Origin: a bacterium
Lineage (GTDB): Bacteria > Patescibacteriota > Patescibacteriia > 2-12-FULL-60-25
Length of the DNA stretch: 35,363 bases
Assembly: GCA_021806685.1 (NCBI GenBank)
Contig: JAJZQU010000007.1
Coordinates: forward strand, 1 to 35,363
Direction: 5' to 3'
The notes under the pieces were generated by a model. The model saw only the letters and a list, made by a program, of their open reading frames with translations, had not been told where the DNA came from and did not search any database. Below, one piece after another: positions 16,401 through 23,779 of the stretch. A program made the translations under genes and the position numbers. Position 1 is the stretch's first letter. Each line of letters starts with the position of its first letter.

Positions 16401-17038
16401 TCCTTGCGTAATGTAAAACCGTCGACCGGGCTAGTGAAAGAAGCAGTCCAAATGGGAGTATCGTCCAAAGAGACAGCAATGACGGCCGGGTCATTGGCAT
16501 CGGTGGGCAGGTTCCTTTTGGCATCATTGACCTGGTCGCGCAGGCTGCGGATGGCATCATCCAAATTAACTGAAGAGTCAAACTCCACACGTATAGATGA
16601 GATAGAGTTTGAGGAATTGGCTGTTATCTTACTGATGCCTTTAAGCCCAGTCACTGAAGTCTCGATTTTTTTTGTGACTAATTCCTCGATGTCAGCCGGT
16701 GATGCGCCAGGATAGGTCGTAACCACCATGGCGATCGGTATTTTAACTTCAGGGTTTGATTCCCGAGGCAGCGTGATAAATGAATAGACGCCCCATCCGG
16801 TCAGAAGGATGATGAGCAAAATAACAACCCGAAAATTACTGACAAAAAAGTTCAGCCAGCTTTTGCGAAGTGACGGGTCAAACGTTAAACGCTCCAAATA
16901 CAAATGGTCAGAAGACTTATCTTCCTTTTTTTCAGGAGGTTTTTCAGGTGATATCGATCCAATCGGATCCGCAATCATTGGCCTTAGCAACTGGGGCGGC
17001 GGAATCGATAGGATTTCATCCATGGGGAGCTGATCCAT
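13487..17038 (-). CDS. RND-family efflux transporter (AcrB/HAE1-like), enlarged
   Basis: An 1183-residue proton-driven exporter, about 130 residues longer than AcrB. A proline-rich cytoplasmic N-terminal tail of about 65 residues precedes the first membrane helix (71-90). The porter domain follows, with GVRQVNISGGDQREFEI. The helix-4 proton-relay pair is present in GLLVDDAIVVV (D462, D463). After helix 6 there is an insertion (about 557-600) with two further hydrophobic segments and a charged linker, so I predict 14 rather than 12 helices. The second half ends normally (GIVVKNAIILVDKIN, then SNATWTALGSAVIFGLM). It lies directly after its adaptor gene and has no Shine-Dalgarno site. Regulation is probably by the MarR protein at the head of the operon. 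Confidence 0.95.
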   Translation of the reverse strand: MDQLPMDEILSIPPPQLLRPMIADPIGSISPEKPPEKKEDKSSDHLYLERLTFDPSLRKSWLNFFVSNFRVVILLIILLTGWGVYSFITLPRESNPEVKIPIAMVVTTYPGASPADIEELVTKKIETSVTGLKGISKITANSSNSISSIRVEFDSSVNLDDAIRSLRDQVNDAKRNLPTDANDPAVIAVSLDDTPIWTASFTSPVDGFTLRKEADDIKDELEKIPGVRQVNISGGDQREFEIAYDPQKLTYYNLSPDQANQLVKAANLAIPAGSFEGQKFNFPVRADGRFWTTETLSNLPLFHTDDGAQVLLKDIAKVQEHAIDKTVYSRFANENSQQAQENVTIQVVKKTGGNIVSTVKEVETKMDEVVGKMPKGTTYSVVLSSADTINTDFNHLTRDFILTISLVALVLFLIVGLKEAFVAGLAVPLVFFATFGIMGQTGTTLNFLSMFSLILALGLLVDDAIVVVSATKQYMNTGKFTPEEAVLLVLNDFKVVLTTTTLTTVWAFLPLLVSKGIIGEFIKSIPITVSTTLAASLVIALLINHPLAAVLERIRLTKNFFWTILAGLALMAVGLGMVIFPYGLAIALLPTMVLGFLLRWYYRGGKEKLEANRKLADAEWRDDDLIKQKLKSQANGHDSNFGSRLMHGIIRFDRLVPIYEKYLRKILATKRTRWLTLGSVLLIFCLAIALPITGIVQSEFFPRTDSDSVNISVEAPTGLKLDETDAIVRQVESKLLSYPEVASYSTLVGNGGSTSMFGISSGNSSNMANVTVKLKDASERKRKSYEIADAMQKDFSNIREATVSATTQSGGPPSGADFEAHIAGDDLQELDKIAQELKPELASITGVVNPKLSLKMAPADYTFVLDPARMELYNLNAAYVGSVLRTAIAGTEVTTVVLDGQRISVTARFDKEKIPNLEAIQNIQILNNAKQPVFLKDVANIQLEPSVDTITRIDKKRTVVLSASVNGSNKPADVVKEFQARVAEKHKLPSGYIITYGGQNEQNAESVTSIIQAMLIAVLLIISTLVIQFNSFRKALIVLVTIPLGLIGVFFGLAALGISLSFPGLIGIVALFGIVVKNAIILVDKINLNLKSGIPFTESIVDAGKSRLEAIFITSICTILGMIPITLSNATWTALGSAVIFGLMLSSFFTLFIVPTLFMTFVKDNRRHVDGPVNELELQRASL

Positions 17039-17040
17039 AG

Positions 17041-18981
17041 TTATTGCGCAATCCGGACTTTATCCCCGTCTTGGATTAATTTATTGCCATCAACCACAAT
17101 CTTGGCATCTTCAGGCAACTGGACAATGACTTCGGCCGTCTCGCCTTCGATTTTTCCGACCTGCACCAATATTTTTTTAGCAGTCTCCCCTTCCAGGGTA
17201 AAGATGCTAGCTCCACTTTGCCCGATATCAACCGCTACTAATGGCATAAGCAACGAACCTTGTGGCGCGAGCTTGATAATAGGCAAAGTTACAGTGGCGA
17301 TAGTCCCAAGCGTTAAGTTGGTTTTAGGTACCGTATTAGCTTTAGCTTCCACCAAGAAACGTTTGGTTACGGCATCGGCCTGGGGAGTTACTGCCAGTAT
17401 GGTGCCGGTAGCTTGCTGCCCCTCGCTATCTTTAATGGTCATGGCCATGCCCGGCCTGATGGTTTCCAAGTGGCCTTGGTCAATAAAGAATTGGATTTTT
17501 ATGTCATCCTGGGTACTGATGACTGCTATAACCTGACCGGCCGAAACAGTCGCTCCGTTGTCAACGTATTTTTTAGTAATGACGCCGGTGATAGGCGCAA
17601 TTGACTCATGCATGTCGATCAAGCTATTCAAGCTGGTCAAGGCGTTTTGGTATTGGATACCTGCCAGGTCAGCTTGGGATTTGCTGACTGATATTTGAGT
17701 ATCAAGCTTGGTTCTGATTGACGAATACTGGTTGTCAGCAGCTTGGGCGCCAAAATCAGCCGCATCGATTTGTGATTTTATGCTGGATTTCAGGTTCTGC
17801 AGGTTCTGTGCAGCCATCTGCTCTTGTTGTTGGGCAAGCTCGTATGCTTTTTGCAGGCCGTCTAACGTGGCATCGTTATTTAATCCGACATTATTTATTC
17901 CTTGTTTCACGTTTGTCAGCTGAGTGACCAAGCCGCTGGCTTGTGCCTGGTATCCGGCCACTGTTGATTGCAAGCCATTCAAAGAAGCTCCGGCAGCAGA
18001 GCTTAGGGGCAATGACACGGACTGGAAAGTGTTATCCAAAATCCGTTTGGAAGCATCTGTCAGAGTTTTGGTTTTTTTGGCAATATCAATAGCTGCATCA
18101 ACTTTCGCCGAAGTTTCGGTTGGCGGGTTGAGACGATAAGCGTCGATGGCTGCTTTGGCGGCCAAGTAGGCCATCCTGCCTGCGGGGCGGGCAGAAGGCT
18201 CTGCTATGCCCAACATGTTGCTATAGGGTTGGATTCCGCCAGCGTCGCGATCTACATCCAGCATGTTAAGCAAAGAAGTTATGATTGTATTGCAAGTATC
18301 AATGGCTGTCTCGGCTGAAAGGGATGCATTGGCTGCCGTGTCGGTCGTGCTTTCATTGCTTATGGCTTTACGATTTTCAAAAGCTAGCCTGGCTTGTTCG
18401 GTGCCGATTTTAGCAGTGTCATAAGCTAGTTGGGCTGATTTGAGAGAGTCAGAAGTCGTTTGGTTGAGATTTATCTTTCCGGTCTGGGCCTGGCTTTTGG
18501 CAATCTCGGCCTGCTTCAGATCTTTGGCCGAAGAGACTATCAAATTGTCATAATTATTCTGGGCCATCTGATACGAGGTAAAGGCCTGCTGGGCTGCTAG
18601 TTGAGCCTGTTTGATTTGGTACGCCGAAAAACCGTCAGTCGGGGAAGAACCGTTGACATCGTCTATCTTAAACAGCCTGTCTCCGATGTTGACTTTGTCG
18701 CCCACCTCGAATGCAGCTTCGGAAAGAGTGCCGCTTGTTTTGGCGATAACTTTTGCTTCTTGCTCAGCCACGACCATGGCAGGGTAATCCAAAGTATAAG
18801 CAATCGAAAAACGTTCTTGGGCCGTCTGGACTTTAACCGATACCGGATCAGGTTGGATAATTTTTGGTGCAGCCTGCTTGCTGCAGCCGACCGCTATAGC
18901 CGAAACTAACACGAAAAGCATGATGGCGCTGGCAATGGGTATGCTTATTTGTTTTCTTTGAGATGGCATAGTCTCTGACAT
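17041..18981 (-). CDS. Efflux periplasmic-adaptor (HlyD/AcrA-like) lipoprotein, long coiled-coil
   Basis: A 646-residue membrane-fusion adaptor, well above the usual 350-450. The N-terminal hydrophobic segment ends in a lipobox-like AVGC (Cys33), suggesting a lipid anchor. A first lipoyl half (EVGDKVNIGDRLFKID) is followed by a long Gln/Ala-rich helical hairpin (about 115-450). The second lipoyl half is ITGVITKKYVDNGATVSAGQ, then the beta-barrel and membrane-proximal parts. The start overlaps the marR stop by 37 bases; an ATG four codons later is equally possible. It pairs with the RND pump that starts two bases after its stop. The long hairpin could bridge a thick wall, but this is inference. 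Confidence 0.92.
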   Translation of the reverse strand: MSETMPSQRKQISIPIASAIMLFVLVSAIAVGCSKQAAPKIIQPDPVSVKVQTAQERFSIAYTLDYPAMVVAEQEAKVIAKTSGTLSEAAFEVGDKVNIGDRLFKIDDVNGSSPTDGFSAYQIKQAQLAAQQAFTSYQMAQNNYDNLIVSSAKDLKQAEIAKSQAQTGKINLNQTTSDSLKSAQLAYDTAKIGTEQARLAFENRKAISNESTTDTAANASLSAETAIDTCNTIITSLLNMLDVDRDAGGIQPYSNMLGIAEPSARPAGRMAYLAAKAAIDAYRLNPPTETSAKVDAAIDIAKKTKTLTDASKRILDNTFQSVSLPLSSAAGASLNGLQSTVAGYQAQASGLVTQLTNVKQGINNVGLNNDATLDGLQKAYELAQQQEQMAAQNLQNLKSSIKSQIDAADFGAQAADNQYSSIRTKLDTQISVSKSQADLAGIQYQNALTSLNSLIDMHESIAPITGVITKKYVDNGATVSAGQVIAVISTQDDIKIQFFIDQGHLETIRPGMAMTIKDSEGQQATGTILAVTPQADAVTKRFLVEAKANTVPKTNLTLGTIATVTLPIIKLAPQGSLLMPLVAVDIGQSGASIFTLEGETAKKILVQVGKIEGETAEVIVQLPEDAKIVVDGNKLIQDGDKVRIAQ

Positions 18982-19433
18982 ATATTTTCGTGATTAGCGT
19001 CTATAAAGTTATTGATCTTGGAAATAACTCTTTGGCAGACTGCTTTTTCTTCATCCGTGAACTGGAGTTCTGTCTCAAGTTTTTTAGCATTGTCGCTTAA
19101 ATTTTTTTGCAGTGAGTGATATCGTTCGTGTCCTATTTCAGTTAGTTGGATCGTGACCAAACGCTTGTCTTCGGAACTATTCTCTTCGCGTTTTATGTAG
19201 TTCAGCCGTTCCAGGAACCTGAGCCGTTGGCTTATATTGGATTTGGTTCCGCCGGTATGTTTGAGAATTTCAGAAGAAGTTATTGGGCCGAGGTGCTCAA
19301 GCAAGTGGAGGATCATGGCGCAAGAAACTGTCAAGCCCATTGGTTCAAAAAAATACCGGTTGGCGTATGCTTGGATACGCGCAGCGGTCATGCCGAATTG
19401 TCTGAGCAGGTTGTCTTCGTCGAGTATTAGCAT
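18945..19433 (-). CDS. MarR-family transcriptional regulator
   Basis: A 162-residue winged-helix regulator. The recognition helix region is ITSSEILKHTGGTKSNISQR, followed by LRFLERLNYIKREENSSEDK and then RLVTIQLTEIG, which is the wing with the D-x-R pattern typical of MarR. Helices on either side should form the dimer. MarR proteins usually repress efflux genes and are released by small ligands. This one heads an operon with the adaptor and RND pump, overlapping the adaptor gene. A perfect 30-bp palindrome covers its promoter (19441-19470), so autorepression is likely. The ATG at 19433 lies 14 bases after the proposed -10 and lacks a Shine-Dalgarno site. Confidence 0.93.
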   Translation of the reverse strand: MLILDEDNLLRQFGMTAARIQAYANRYFFEPMGLTVSCAMILHLLEHLGPITSSEILKHTGGTKSNISQRLRFLERLNYIKREENSSEDKRLVTIQLTEIGHERYHSLQKNLSDNAKKLETELQFTDEEKAVCQRVISKINNFIDANHENICQRLCHLKENK

Positions 19434-19440
19434 ATATAGG

Positions 19441-19475
19441 AAAAATTAGTTTACCAGTAAACTAATTTTTGTCAA
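19441..19475 (-). promoter_or_regulatory. marR-adaptor-RND operon promoter with 30-bp palindromic operator
   Basis: The perfect inverted repeat AAAAATTAGTTTAC (19441-19454), CA, GTAAACTAATTTTT (19457-19470) lies just before marR. On the minus strand, TTGACA (19470-19475), 16 bp, then TAAACT (19448-19453) forms a promoter whose spacer and -10 lie fully inside the palindrome. MarR dimers bind such palindromes, so bound protein would block the polymerase. Confidence 0.85.
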
Positions 19476-19575
19476 GGCTGCCTTTTCGTGAAAATTATAA
19501 AATGGCTTATTTTAGATAAAAAATTGACGAAATAGGTTGATATTCTGGTTATGAGCAGCAATCCATGGTACAAAT

Positions 19576-20814
19576 ATGCGCATGAAAGTCGCGATTATTG
19601 GCGGCGGCGCAGCCGGGCTCATGGCAACTGCCGCCTTGCTCGAAGCTGATCCTAAGGTTGAAGTATTTTTGATTGATAAAAACGACGGGTTAGGTAAAAA
19701 AGTCATCATTTCCGGCGGTGGGAGGTGCAATGTCACGACAGGCATCCAAGATATCAAAGTTGTACTGACTAAATACCCGAGGGGCGGAAAGTTTTTAACC
19801 TCAGCCATGCATAAGTTTTCTCCAGCAGATGTTTATCAGTGGTTTGAGTCCCACGGCGTGTTGCTTAAAGTTGAGGCTGACTCAAGAGTTTTCCCTTGTT
19901 CCAATGACGGGCATGATGTGGTGGGAGTATTTGAAAAACTTTTCAAGACGTCAAAAGTCAGATTAATTTTAAATACCCAAGTCAGTGATATCAAAAAAGT
20001 AAGACAAGTTTTTGAGGTCGAGCTGAAGGATAAGCCTCCCCTGCTTGTTGACAAGGTTATTTTGACAACCGGCGGACAAGCTTATCGCCAAACAGGATCA
20101 ACTGGCGATGGTTATGCTTTCGCGACTTCACTCGGCCATACAATCACTGAACTTGCACCAAGCTTAAGTGCACTCTTTACTCAAGAAACTTGGCCAGCCA
20201 AGGTCGCGGGCCTTTCCTTCCAATCAGTGAGTTTAGGACGATCAGGACGTGGGACGTTTAGGACGACGGGTCCGTTATTATTTACCCATAAAGGCATTAG
20301 CGGTCCGGCTGCCTTCGCTTTATCGTCACTTATTGCTTTTGAAAAGTTTGACGCTAAACACCCTCTCGAAATCGCGATTGACCTCTTTCCTGATAAGAAA
20401 GTAACCGATCTCACCTCGTCCATCGAAACTTCTAAGCTCGCTAACCCCAGGAAGAGCTGGCTTAATGTCCTGGCAGAATTTGTTCCAAAGTCATTGGCCG
20501 AGGTTATTTGCCAAGAATTAGAGTTGGACGGTGACAAGAAGTCACACGACATTAGTAAAAAGGATTTGGCCAGGTGCGTGGATTGGCTCAAGAGCGTGCC
20601 TCTGCATATCATCTCGCGTAGTGCTGGCGATGAGTTTGTGACGGCCGGCGGCGTTAACTTAAAAGAAGTTGATCCAACTACCATGCAATCAAAAATCTGC
20701 CCCAACTTATATTTTGCCGGGGAGATTTTGGATATTGATGGTTTTACCGGCGGCTTTAACCTGCAAGCCTCATGGGCGACCGGTCATTTGGCCGGTACAT
20801 CAGCTGCGTCCTAA
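19576..20814 (+). CDS. BaiN/HI0933-family FAD-dependent oxidoreductase
   Basis: A 412-residue flavoprotein. The FAD Rossmann motif is VAIIGGGAAGLMAT near residue 5. Next comes VIISGGGRCNVTTG, the HI0933-family signature, then VILTTGGQAYRQTGSTGDGY and, at the C-terminus, PNLYFAGEILDIDGFTGGFN followed by LQASWATGHLAG, which closes the FAD site. The length matches the family (about 400). Its natural substrate is not established for most members. A second ATG at 19582 is an equal start candidate. It is convergent with the leucine-rich-repeat lipoprotein, three bases between stops. Confidence 0.92.
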   Translation: MRMKVAIIGGGAAGLMATAALLEADPKVEVFLIDKNDGLGKKVIISGGGRCNVTTGIQDIKVVLTKYPRGGKFLTSAMHKFSPADVYQWFESHGVLLKVEADSRVFPCSNDGHDVVGVFEKLFKTSKVRLILNTQVSDIKKVRQVFEVELKDKPPLLVDKVILTTGGQAYRQTGSTGDGYAFATSLGHTITELAPSLSALFTQETWPAKVAGLSFQSVSLGRSGRGTFRTTGPLLFTHKGISGPAAFALSSLIAFEKFDAKHPLEIAIDLFPDKKVTDLTSSIETSKLANPRKSWLNVLAEFVPKSLAEVICQELELDGDKKSHDISKKDLARCVDWLKSVPLHIISRSAGDEFVTAGGVNLKEVDPTTMQSKICPNLYFAGEILDIDGFTGGFNLQASWATGHLAGTSAAS

Positions 20815-20817
20815 AAA

Positions 20818-21312
20818 TTAGAGAATGTAATTCACGTTAGGCAAAGCCCGACGTATAACCTCCAGGTCTTGGGTTGAATATTTATTGCCAGACAGATTTA
20901 AGGTTTTTAACTTTTTCAAATTGGCCAGTTCGTTTGGCAGACCGGTCAACTGGTTATTGGACAAATTGAGCACTTCCAAATTTTGCAATTGGCCAACTTC
21001 GGCCGGCACGCCGGTCATTTGGTTATTGCTAGCATTAAGCACGCGAAGGTTATTTAACTTCCTGATTTCTGCCTGGATGGAACCTGTTAATCGGTTGTTT
21101 GAGACATCCAGTTCTTCGAGGTTTTGTTGGTCAAAGACATTGGCAGGGATCTTTTCCAAGCCCTTGTTGCTTAAGTCGAGCTTTTTGGCATTGCTGACTT
21201 GGGTCGGAACGCTGGGAACATTTGTTTGGTTGGTTGTTCCCACGTAGTCAGCGGTGCATCCGGCGCCAAGCAAGCCCAAGGCGATGATGGCCGACAAATA
21301 TGTGATTTTCAT
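20818..21312 (-). CDS. Leucine-rich-repeat lipoprotein
   Basis: From the ATG at 21312 the protein has 164 residues. Residues 1-18 are a signal peptide ending in the lipobox LLGAGC, so it should be a lipoprotein. After a Thr/Asn/Pro-rich linker come about five leucine-rich repeats of 22-23 residues (LEELDVSNNRLTGSIQAEIR, LRVLNASNNQMTGVPAEV, LEVLNLSNNQLTGLPNEL, LKTLNLSGNKYS). Such repeats bind other proteins. The frame extends 29 codons farther upstream, but this would place the signal peptide internally, so I reject that start. A surface adhesion or interaction role is possible. It is divergent from the ABC-F gene. Confidence 0.88.
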   Translation of the reverse strand: MKITYLSAIIALGLLGAGCTADYVGTTNQTNVPSVPTQVSNAKKLDLSNKGLEKIPANVFDQQNLEELDVSNNRLTGSIQAEIRKLNNLRVLNASNNQMTGVPAEVGQLQNLEVLNLSNNQLTGLPNELANLKKLKTLNLSGNKYSTQDLEVIRRALPNVNYIL

Positions 21313-21361
21313 AAGTTTTGATTGGGTTAGTTGTCTTAAAACCTTGAGTTGGTTCAAACCA

Positions 21362-21390
21362 TTGATTTTTTGTAGATTTAAAGGCATAAT
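21362..21390 (+). promoter_or_regulatory. Promoter of the ABC-F gene
   Basis: TTGATT (21362-21367), a 17-bp spacer, then CATAAT (21385-21390). Transcription should start near 21397, leaving about 12 bases before the ATG at 21409. Confidence 0.75.
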
Positions 21391-21408
21391 GCGGGTCACA
21401 AAACTCCA

Positions 21409-23226
21409 ATGTCTATTGTCCTACAGTTGCAAGGAATCTCCAAATCCTTCGGTCTCCGAAGGTTATTTGACGAGGCTACGGTTTCTGTGGCCGAGGGACA
21501 AAGGATTGGGCTGATCGGCGCCAATGGCTCTGGCAAGACAACGCTTTTGCGCATGATCTTAGGCCAAGAACAACTGGACGAAGGTAAGGTCGTCCTCCAC
21601 CCAAACGCCCGCCTTGGTTATTTGGAGCAGAACGAAGTTTTTCCTTCCAACGAGACGGTTATCGATTATTTGGTTAGGGTCTCAAGCCACGAGCCGTGGG
21701 AGTGCGCCAAAATGGCCGGGTCTTTTGAGATTAAGCATGAAAAGTTAGAGGCGCCTTTTCTCAGTCTTTCCGGCGGCTACCAGATGCGCGTGCGTTTGGC
21801 CGGCATTCTTGTCCGTGAGCCCAACCTCCTGCTGCTCGATGAACCTACAAACTATTTGGACTTGCAGACAGTCCTGCTGCTCGAGGACGTTTTGCGTACT
21901 TATCGCGGCGCTCTGTTACTTATCTCGCACGATCGCGAGTTTTTGAAGAATGTTTGTACGCATACTCTTGAGCTTGAGCACGAGAAGCTCACGCTCTTCC
22001 CCGGCAACATCGAAGCTTATTTTGAGTATAAGGAAGGCCGTTTGGAAGAAGCCAGGCGTTACAACAAAAAAATCGAAGCCCAGCGTCGCCACTTGCAGGA
22101 TTTTGTCGACCGCTTCCGTTACAAAGCATCCAAGGCAACTCAGGCGCAATCTAAAATGAAACAGATAGATAAGTTGAAAACAATCGAGATTGCCCATTCA
22201 TTGCGGACTGTCCGCATCAAGATACAAGCCCCTCCTCAGAAAAATGCCTTAGCTTTGGAGTGCAAGGATCTATCCGTAGGCTACCAGGCTGATAAGCCTG
22301 TACTTGAGCATATCAATTTTGAGATTAACCGCGGTGAACATTTGGCCGTGCTGGGTGAAAACGGACAAGGCAAGTCAACTTTCTTAAAGACAATTGCTGA
22401 CCAACTTCCCCTGCTTTCTGGTTCATACAAATGGGGCCACAACCTGCGTGTGGCTTATTATGCCCAGCACGTGCCTTTAATGTTGCCGACGATTGGGACG
22501 GCCGGTGATTACCTGCAAACAGCGGCTGGCAGGGTTTTACCCGAGGACATGTTGCGCATGGCCGGCAACTTTTTGTTTACCAAAGACGATTTGGAAAAGC
22601 CAATTTCCGTCCTCTCCGGCGGCGAACGCGCACGTCTTTGCTTGGCTGGCATTTGTCTTGGCCGTTACGACGTCCTCGTCTTTGACGAACCAACCAACCA
22701 TTTGGACTTTGATACGGTCGAAGCTTTGGGTGAGGCTTTGTCAGAATACGAAGGCACAATTATCTTCGTCAGCCACAGCCGAACCTTTGTTTCACAGATC
22801 GCCACCTCGATCTTGGAGATCAAAGACGGGCGCGCTGTCCGTTATCCTTATCCGTATGAGATTTACGTTTACGAGTTAAAGACCCACGAAAAGTTTTCTT
22901 TGCCTGACGAAGAAAAACCCATCGTAGAAGGTATAATCCCCTACATGCGGACCAAGGTTGATATCTTTGGCGATATCCAGGAGACCAAAAATACGCTCAA
23001 GCGCTTGGAACACGACCTGGGAGCACTGACCAAAGAAAAAAATTCAATCCTCCAGTATTTTATAGAACATCCGACCCCTGTCGACGTCCAAAAAACCAAA
23101 CGCCTTAAAGAGTTGGACGAGTTAATTCTGGTCCTTGAGTCTGACTGGTTGAAATCACAAGAAAATTTAGAAGCATTTAAAAAAGAAATGCAGACGGCGG
23201 TTACCTCACCTTCCATCCCCTCCTAA
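21409..23226 (+). CDS. ABC-F family ATPase (ribosome-associated, Uup/YdiF-like)
   Basis: A 605-residue soluble protein with two ABC ATPase domains and no membrane segments. The first has GANGSGKT (37-44), LSGGYQMRVRLAGIL and LLLLDEPTNYLD. The ABC-F linker RYNKKIEAQRRHLQDFVDRF follows. The second has GENGQGKS, LSGGERARLCLAGICLG and VFDEPTNHLDFD. The C-terminus (about 525-600) is a charged coiled coil, as in Uup and many antibiotic-resistance ABC-F proteins. Such proteins bind the ribosome E site or aid assembly and can rescue stalled ribosomes. The exact subtype cannot be set. It is transcribed alone from a clear promoter, and its end is followed by a palindromic element. Confidence 0.93.
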   Translation: MSIVLQLQGISKSFGLRRLFDEATVSVAEGQRIGLIGANGSGKTTLLRMILGQEQLDEGKVVLHPNARLGYLEQNEVFPSNETVIDYLVRVSSHEPWECAKMAGSFEIKHEKLEAPFLSLSGGYQMRVRLAGILVREPNLLLLDEPTNYLDLQTVLLLEDVLRTYRGALLLISHDREFLKNVCTHTLELEHEKLTLFPGNIEAYFEYKEGRLEEARRYNKKIEAQRRHLQDFVDRFRYKASKATQAQSKMKQIDKLKTIEIAHSLRTVRIKIQAPPQKNALALECKDLSVGYQADKPVLEHINFEINRGEHLAVLGENGQGKSTFLKTIADQLPLLSGSYKWGHNLRVAYYAQHVPLMLPTIGTAGDYLQTAAGRVLPEDMLRMAGNFLFTKDDLEKPISVLSGGERARLCLAGICLGRYDVLVFDEPTNHLDFDTVEALGEALSEYEGTIIFVSHSRTFVSQIATSILEIKDGRAVRYPYPYEIYVYELKTHEKFSLPDEEKPIVEGIIPYMRTKVDIFGDIQETKNTLKRLEHDLGALTKEKNSILQYFIEHPTPVDVQKTKRLKELDELILVLESDWLKSQENLEAFKKEMQTAVTSPSIPS

Positions 23227-23227
23227 T

Positions 23228-23341
23228 GTAGGTGGGGTGGCGAACGAACGTGAGCCAGGGTGGTTTTTTCGTCATTCTAAACGTAGGTGAGGAATCTGCG
23301 AAGCTGATTAACACCGTCTCGGCTGCAGCTTCTTACAGATT
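23228..23341. repeat. Multi-hairpin palindromic element between ABC-F and NUDIX genes
   Basis: GGGGTGG and CCAGGGTGGTTTTTT near 23234-23266 resemble the ends of the element at 4504-4574. A GTCATT (23271) start follows, then nested arms AATCTG (23293-23298)/CAGATT (23336-23341) and GAAGCTG (23300-23306)/CAGCTTC (23326-23332). It seems to be a mix of two element types and reaches the NUDIX stop codon. The T-run could help end the ABC-F transcript. Confidence 0.6.
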
Positions 23342-23765
23342 ATTCGTAAATGACTCCAGAGACAAATCTCTCAATTAAAACGCGATCCGGCGGAAATAGG
23401 TTAAGCTTAAGCGCTTCATCGACTGAATACCAACCCCAATCCAGTCGTCCTTCGTCGTGAAGGTCAACAAGCTCGCCGGAAGCATAATCAGCTTTCATGC
23501 CAATTGAGATGTAGCTCTTACCTTTGTCCTCGCGATAAAAGTCGTAGACAGAAATTAAGGTTGGATTTGAGCAGGTCACCCCGCTTTCTTCCTTAACTTC
23601 CCTAGTGGCGCATTCCTTTAAAGTCTCGCCGCTTTCCCAATGTCCGCCCGGCACGCCATAAACTTCTCCTTTTCTCGTGTCTTTACCAAGCAGTATTTTG
23701 CCGTGTTTGACGACGACCGTGGCTACGCCGACGGATGGGCGGTTGGATTCGTTGTTGTTGCTCAT
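23340..23765 (-). CDS. NUDIX hydrolase
   Basis: A 141-residue NUDIX protein. The Nudix box GGHWESGETLKECATREVKE, followed by ESGV, is complete, with the G, E, RE and EE positions that bind Mg2+. The GVPGGHWE start resembles ADP-ribose or nucleotide pyrophosphatases that clean damaged or surplus nucleotides. VGVATVVVKHGKILLGKD is the first strand pair. It starts 14 bases after the stop of the nucleoside phosphorylase and probably shares its transcript. A joint role in nucleotide salvage or clean-up is inferred from this pairing. Confidence 0.88.
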   Translation of the reverse strand: MSNNNESNRPSVGVATVVVKHGKILLGKDTRKGEVYGVPGGHWESGETLKECATREVKEESGVTCSNPTLISVYDFYREDKGKSYISIGMKADYASGELVDLHDEGRLDWGWYSVDEALKLNLFPPDRVLIERFVSGVIYE

Positions 23766-23779
23766 ATTAGTTATTTTCG

